From Betaproteobacteria bacterium (lineage in GTDB: Bacteria > Bdellovibrionota_B > Oligoflexia > Silvanigrellales > Silvanigrellaceae): a DNA stretch of 64,000 bases. Position 1 is the first letter of the stretch. Every line of letters begins with the position of its first letter. The stretch spans positions 62,001-126,000 of the forward strand of contig VGHE01000001.1 in the NCBI GenBank assembly GCA_016868315.1. Direction: 5' to 3'. A program made the translations under genes and the position numbers. Positions 60,584 to 64,000 of the stretch are shown here, piece after piece. The notes beneath the pieces are model-generated. The model did not search any database, was not told the origin of the DNA, and worked only from the letters and a program-made list of their open reading frames with translations.

Positions 60584-60635
60584 CGCGTGAAGTGCAATTC
60601 AGCGAGTGATTCCAATTTCAATCGAGGACTATCAA

Positions 60636-62192
60636 ATGAAGTTTGCTCTGGAACGTCAATCTGCCCGTGGGACAAGGACTCTCAGCAGTGTTTTCTCGGC
60701 TCTCGCACTTGTGCCTCTCTGCTCCTTCAAAAATGCAGAAGCAGCAACGGCTCAAGTCTACGGCCAGGCTGCTCTTGTGGGCGAATTTATCTCCAACATG
60801 CCCCCCAATCTTTCAGAGCTGAAAGGATTGCGTGTTCCTCTGGGTCTCACCATTGAGGGGCGCGCTTCAAGCAACCTTGGGATTTTTCTCGACCTGCGTT
60901 TCAACGCCAATCAGTATCCAAGAACTGCCTTCTCACTGGGTAACGCTGAAGACACCAAGATCGATGCGCCTCTCAGCGGTGCGGAGGTTGGGCATCCCTA
61001 TGCCACCTCGTGGACGTCTTCGCGCAAGCGCGAAACGTTGAAGGTGAATCAAGCTTTCATCAAGTACGACAGCAATGAAGCGGGGCGTTTCCGCGCGGGG
61101 CGCATTCCGCGTCAATGGGGTCTTGGTCTTTGGCTTGATGATGAGTGGAAGCCTGAAGGAGGCTCAGTCTCGGTTTCTGATGCAATTTCCTATACTGTAG
61201 ACTTTCCTTCTGCATTGTCGGTTACAGGGTACTGGGAGAAGTTCTCGGAAGGGCGCCTGAGCAGCCGAGGCGACGATGCTGACGCCCTGACAGCAGAAAT
61301 TCTGATTGCCGATGAACTCACCGATGCGGGCTCGTCGGGCTTGAGCCGCAAGCTCGGCCTTGCATTCAGCAAGTATGATCACTCCGATTCTGGAACCGAG
61401 CTCAGAATTCTCGACATTTTTGGCATTTTTGCTTTCGGTCGGGTGGGGCTCGAAGGTGAGGTCAACTGGCCCACAGGCAAAACCAAATCACTTGCATTTG
61501 CGGCTGTCGGTGGAGAATCGAAAGAGTGTCCAGAAGCAAGCAATCCTCAAAAACTCTACGTCACCTGTGAATCACAGACCATTGATGGTCTGAATATTTT
61601 GCTGCGTACGCGCTATCAGATTGGAGGCGGTGTGTCCGCCTCAGACCGCACCGCTAAACTCTCTCAAACCGATGCTGCGCGCCAACGTCGCCCAACAAGT
61701 CAGGTCACAGATTCTCAGGTGTTGTCACTGACGGGTGGTTACAGCAAAGGCGATTCTGACGCGTTTGAGAACGTCACCACACGCGATTCCCGCATCACAG
61801 CACTTCCCATGCATCCGAATGTTCGCCCAGCATTCCTGATGTTCAGTCCTCTTTCGACCAACGTACCAGGTATGCCAGGTGCGATTGTGCGCAACGTGAT
61901 CTTCGCTCGCGCAGACTACAGCTATGAGTCGACCTTTGGCATGCTGACTCCAGCGGTTATCTACGCGCGTCTGGATTCTCTGAACAAGAAGACAACCGCC
62001 GACGAGAAGAAGGTGGGAACCGTAAACAACGTTGGTTTTGAAGTCGACATCAACTATTCCTACAGAACCATGGATGGCATCAGACTGTCTGTGGATGGTG
62101 GCCTGTGGGTTCCAGGTGGCGCTTGGGAAACCTCGGGTGTGAAGCCTGAGACGGTTTATGGAATCCGTGCCTCTGCCTCAACTTACTTCTGA
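60636..62192 (+). CDS. Putative outer-membrane beta-barrel protein
   Basis: A 518-residue exported protein; ATG at 60636 has GAGG upstream. A signal peptide (about 1-35, ending near AEA) is followed by alternating hydrophobic strands and short turns (AGRIPRQWGLGLWLDDEWKPEGG, GLNILLRTRYQIGGGVS, VGFEVDINYSYRTMDG). The last residue is Phe after an aromatic-rich strand (SASTYF), the classic C-terminal sorting signal for barrel assembly. The number of strands suggests a large barrel with long loops. A porin or surface receptor is likely; ligand unknown. Confidence 0.75.
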   Translation: MKFALERQSARGTRTLSSVFSALALVPLCSFKNAEAATAQVYGQAALVGEFISNMPPNLSELKGLRVPLGLTIEGRASSNLGIFLDLRFNANQYPRTAFSLGNAEDTKIDAPLSGAEVGHPYATSWTSSRKRETLKVNQAFIKYDSNEAGRFRAGRIPRQWGLGLWLDDEWKPEGGSVSVSDAISYTVDFPSALSVTGYWEKFSEGRLSSRGDDADALTAEILIADELTDAGSSGLSRKLGLAFSKYDHSDSGTELRILDIFGIFAFGRVGLEGEVNWPTGKTKSLAFAAVGGESKECPEASNPQKLYVTCESQTIDGLNILLRTRYQIGGGVSASDRTAKLSQTDAARQRRPTSQVTDSQVLSLTGGYSKGDSDAFENVTTRDSRITALPMHPNVRPAFLMFSPLSTNVPGMPGAIVRNVIFARADYSYESTFGMLTPAVIYARLDSLNKKTTADEKKVGTVNNVGFEVDINYSYRTMDGIRLSVDGGLWVPGGAWETSGVKPETVYGIRASASTYF

Positions 62193-62205
62193 GTCTTGAG
62201 CCCCC

Positions 62206-63324
62206 TCAGAGGCCTCGAATGAAGTTGGATGGGTCGACTTTGCGTCCTCCCACTTCCACTTCATAGTGCAAGTGCGGTCCGGTGGTGCGCCCTGTTGCGC
62301 CCACCAGGCCTATCAGGTCGCCCTTCGAGACGCGGGTACCCACCCGTACGAGAATTTTCTGGGCGTGTGCGTAGCGTGTGACCACGCCAAATCCATGCGC
62401 AATCTCAACGTAGTTTCCATAGTCATCCGCTGCGCCCGCACGCACAACCGTGCCATTTGCGGCCGCACGAATAGGAGCTCCCATGGGAGCAGCGATGTCG
62501 ACTCCATGGTGCATCTTTGATTCGCCTGTGAATGGGCTTAACCGCACGCCGTAGAAGGATGTGACGTAGCCCTGCACGGGAGCAATTGTTGGCGTCTGCG
62601 AAAGACGAACTCGATAACCCTGGAGTTCGCGCAGCAGCGTGCTCAAACCTTGTAACTGCAACGAGCTTTTGTTTCGGATATCGGAGAGTGCTGCAAACAG
62701 ATCTCGGAATTCAAGGTTGTCGACGTTGACGTTGCTGCCCACAGCTTGTGCTGGCAAATCAATTTTTTTATCACCATTTTGAGGGGAGTTTTTTTGTTCG
62801 TCCAAGCTTGATTCAAATTTGAAGGGGTAACCTGAATCGGTCTCATTCCGGGTGGAGTCAGTCTTGGGCTTTGCCCGCGCCCGAAGGCTGAGTCCGAAGC
62901 CGGCTACTTTTTTTTTTTCGCTTCGGGGGTCAAGGCTTGCAGCCTCTTGACGCACCTGATCAGAGATGTGGTCGACCTGCGCAAGGTTCGATTTTACTTC
63001 CTGCAGCTTCGCGACCAAGGCGGCAGCCTCAGAACGGATCGCTGTGTTCTCTGCTTTGAGTTTTTCGTACTCGCCTTGCAAGCTCGCCATCTTGACGAGA
63101 TTTGCGGAGAGAGCGCTGAGGAGGCCAAGCATCGCGCAAAAACCAGCCAACCCTGAGTAGAGAAACAGCTTTGGAACACGAATCCGCTTAGATGTTGCGC
63201 TTTCATTCGGGATATAGATGAAGGTGACGAAGGGAAGTTTTGAAAACCAGCCTTTTTGTCCCATGACCACCGTGGGTGGCTTGGAACTGTATGGGCTTCT
63301 GCTGTGAGCTGGCTTCCCTGACAC
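62206..63324 (-). CDS. M23/LytM-type peptidoglycan endopeptidase with membrane anchor
   Basis: A 372-residue protein. A short cytosolic tail, one transmembrane segment (about 50-70), then a coiled region (about 75-110) and a Lys/Ala-rich linker lead to the LytM domain (about 245-365). The zinc residues are in HHGVD and in HLHYEV, with the GATGRTTGPHLHYE loop intact, so the enzyme should be active. M23 enzymes cut the peptide cross-bridges of peptidoglycan. An A11 run lies at about codon 136, before the catalytic part. A ribosome site (GAGGAGAAG) precedes the ATG. Confidence 0.88.
   Translation of the reverse strand: MSGKPAHSRSPYSSKPPTVVMGQKGWFSKLPFVTFIYIPNESATSKRIRVPKLFLYSGLAGFCAMLGLLSALSANLVKMASLQGEYEKLKAENTAIRSEAAALVAKLQEVKSNLAQVDHISDQVRQEAASLDPRSEKKKVAGFGLSLRARAKPKTDSTRNETDSGYPFKFESSLDEQKNSPQNGDKKIDLPAQAVGSNVNVDNLEFRDLFAALSDIRNKSSLQLQGLSTLLRELQGYRVRLSQTPTIAPVQGYVTSFYGVRLSPFTGESKMHHGVDIAAPMGAPIRAAANGTVVRAGAADDYGNYVEIAHGFGVVTRYAHAQKILVRVGTRVSKGDLIGLVGATGRTTGPHLHYEVEVGGRKVDPSNFIRGL
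62908..62918. repeat. Homopolymer T11 (A11 in the coding strand)
   Basis: Eleven T on the given strand inside the M23 peptidase gene (about codon 136). A one-base slip would end the protein before its LytM domain. Confidence 0.9.
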
Positions 63325-63436
63325 GAATCTTCTCCTCGTTTAACACTGAAGGGTTTCTCGGATGCCCAGAAAGTGAACTTGAATGTAATAAATCGCTATT
63401 CAGTCAAAATTAGGGCTATTTCCGTCTCCTTTTCTC

Positions 63437-64000
63437 TCAGGTGTCCAACGCGACCAACAAAATCGTGATGTTATCTTCGCCGCCACGCTCTTTTGCGAGC
63501 TCAATCATGTGTTCGGCGACCCACCCGAGGTCGTCTTCCAGGAGCAAATCTGCCATCTCCTTCTCGCTGACCTTGTTTGACAGGCCATCGCTGCAGAGAA
63601 GAAAGCGATCTCCTCGAAAAGGCTCGAAACTCAGTACATCGACCTCTTCATCCTCCTGATATCCCACGCATCGTGTGATCACGCTTTTCATTTGAGAGGC
63701 CATGGGTGATTCGGGATGCAGAACACCTGCTCGAATCTTTTCTTGGAAAAGGCTGTGATCGCTGGTCAGTTGATAAAATAGGCCTGCGCGCAGCAAGTAA
63801 CACCGACTGTCGCCGACGTGGGCAACACACGCCTTTGGGCTACCACTCTGACCGGGATGGGCTGGATTGCGCACGGGAAGCCACAGTGCAGTCGCTGTTG
63901 TGCCCATTCCGCGCAGGTTGGGGAGCTCAAGCGAGCGTGCATAAATATTGAGACACGCCGAGTTGACGGCTTGTTTGAGAATGATCTCTCTTGCCTGGGA
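63437..64000 (-). CDS. PP2C-family protein phosphatase, 5' end beyond the window
   Basis: The last 187 residues of the protein are in the window; the reading frame runs off the right edge without a start. LRGMGTTAT, HVGDSRCYLLRAG, LTSDHSL, MKSVITRCVGYQ, LLCSDGLSNKV and GGEDNITILLVAL are the conserved PP2C/Stp-type motifs with the metal-binding Asp residues. Such phosphatases reverse Ser/Thr kinases of the Hanks type. The kinase gene is not in the window. It lies 112 bases upstream of the M23 gene on the same strand. Confidence 0.9.
   Translation of the reverse strand, partial: SQAREIILKQAVNSACLNIYARSLELPNLRGMGTTATALWLPVRNPAHPGQSGSPKACVAHVGDSRCYLLRAGLFYQLTSDHSLFQEKIRAGVLHPESPMASQMKSVITRCVGYQEDEEVDVLSFEPFRGDRFLLCSDGLSNKVSEKEMADLLLEDDLGWVAEHMIELAKERGGEDNITILLVALDT

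Noticed and set aside
1-64000. Phage genes, transposases, integrases, toxin-antitoxin pairs, restriction systems
   Set aside because: None of their motifs were seen in any reading frame inspected; no attachment-like repeats beside the tRNA.

Overview
Kind of organism. The window is tightly packed (no gene-free stretch above about 300 bases) with mid-range GC content. It looks like a chromosomal segment of a Gram-negative bacterium: there are outer-membrane barrel and lipoprotein signals, periplasmic c-type cytochromes, LytM and MltA-type wall enzymes, and DedA, ExoD and ClsB-like envelope proteins. The unusually high share of secreted proteases, lipoproteins, von Willebrand A proteins and wall hydrolases, beside housekeeping genes, fits a Bdellovibrionota/Oligoflexia-type or other deltaproteobacterium-like lineage. 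This is an inference from gene content only. I see no prophage, insertion sequence, CRISPR array or plasmid function.

Layout. 1-7052: a ketoacyl synthase cut by the window edge, a tRNA-His, a TlpA-like redoxin, a beta-propeller/cytochrome c protein, two small lipoproteins, a class V aminotransferase and a Pro/Gly-rich secreted protein. 7184-10009: a large FAD/Fe-S glycolate/D-lactate dehydrogenase-like enzyme. 10058-16661: a six-gene minus-strand run (LysR regulator, GNAT, 3D-domain protein, beta-lactamase-fold serine hydrolase, double-SIS MurQ-like protein, DedA) that reads as a cell-wall fragment operon. 16772-23609: a VWA lipoprotein, a LAS-type murein endopeptidase-like lipoprotein coupled to a di-heme cytochrome, a Tat-exported FAD oxidoreductase and a large unknown secreted protein.

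23692-26901: an ExoD / DUF2721 / cardiolipin synthase / EEP hydrolase operon. 26885-32471: a metzincin lipoprotein, a HAD phosphatase overlapping a pseudouridine synthase-methyltransferase fusion, and a second VWA lipoprotein. 32703-37765: an ABC-F ATPase and M14 and M28 exported peptidases. 38035-43676: a degenerate receiver-TPR protein, nitronate monooxygenase, DUF4442 protein and the TldD/TldE pair. 43677-50867: two trypsin-like proteins, an RsbU-type membrane phosphatase, a di-heme lipoprotein and dCMP deaminase. 50878-64000: acetyl-CoA synthetase with a penicillin acylase-type hydrolase, PNPase, peptide deformylase, cytochrome c, a truncated UvrC-like nuclease, an outer-membrane protein, an M23 peptidase and a PP2C phosphatase cut by the window edge.

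How the genes fit together. Several blocks overlap by 4 bases (ATGA or GTGA) and are probably translationally coupled: LysR-GNAT, 3D protein-serine hydrolase, endopeptidase-cytochrome, HAD-fusion, TldD-TldE, acylase-membrane protein. The strongest candidate for an undescribed system is the LysR-led cell-wall operon. It carries a G10 tract that could switch its hydrolase off. Other points worth a look are a pseudouridine synthase-methyltransferase fusion, a trypsin-like lipoprotein with about 400 residues between catalytic Asp and Ser, a receiver lacking its phosphoacceptor Asp, and a thrice-repeated motif in the 48181-48400 promoter region. All functions are assigned by reading motifs; no database search was possible.
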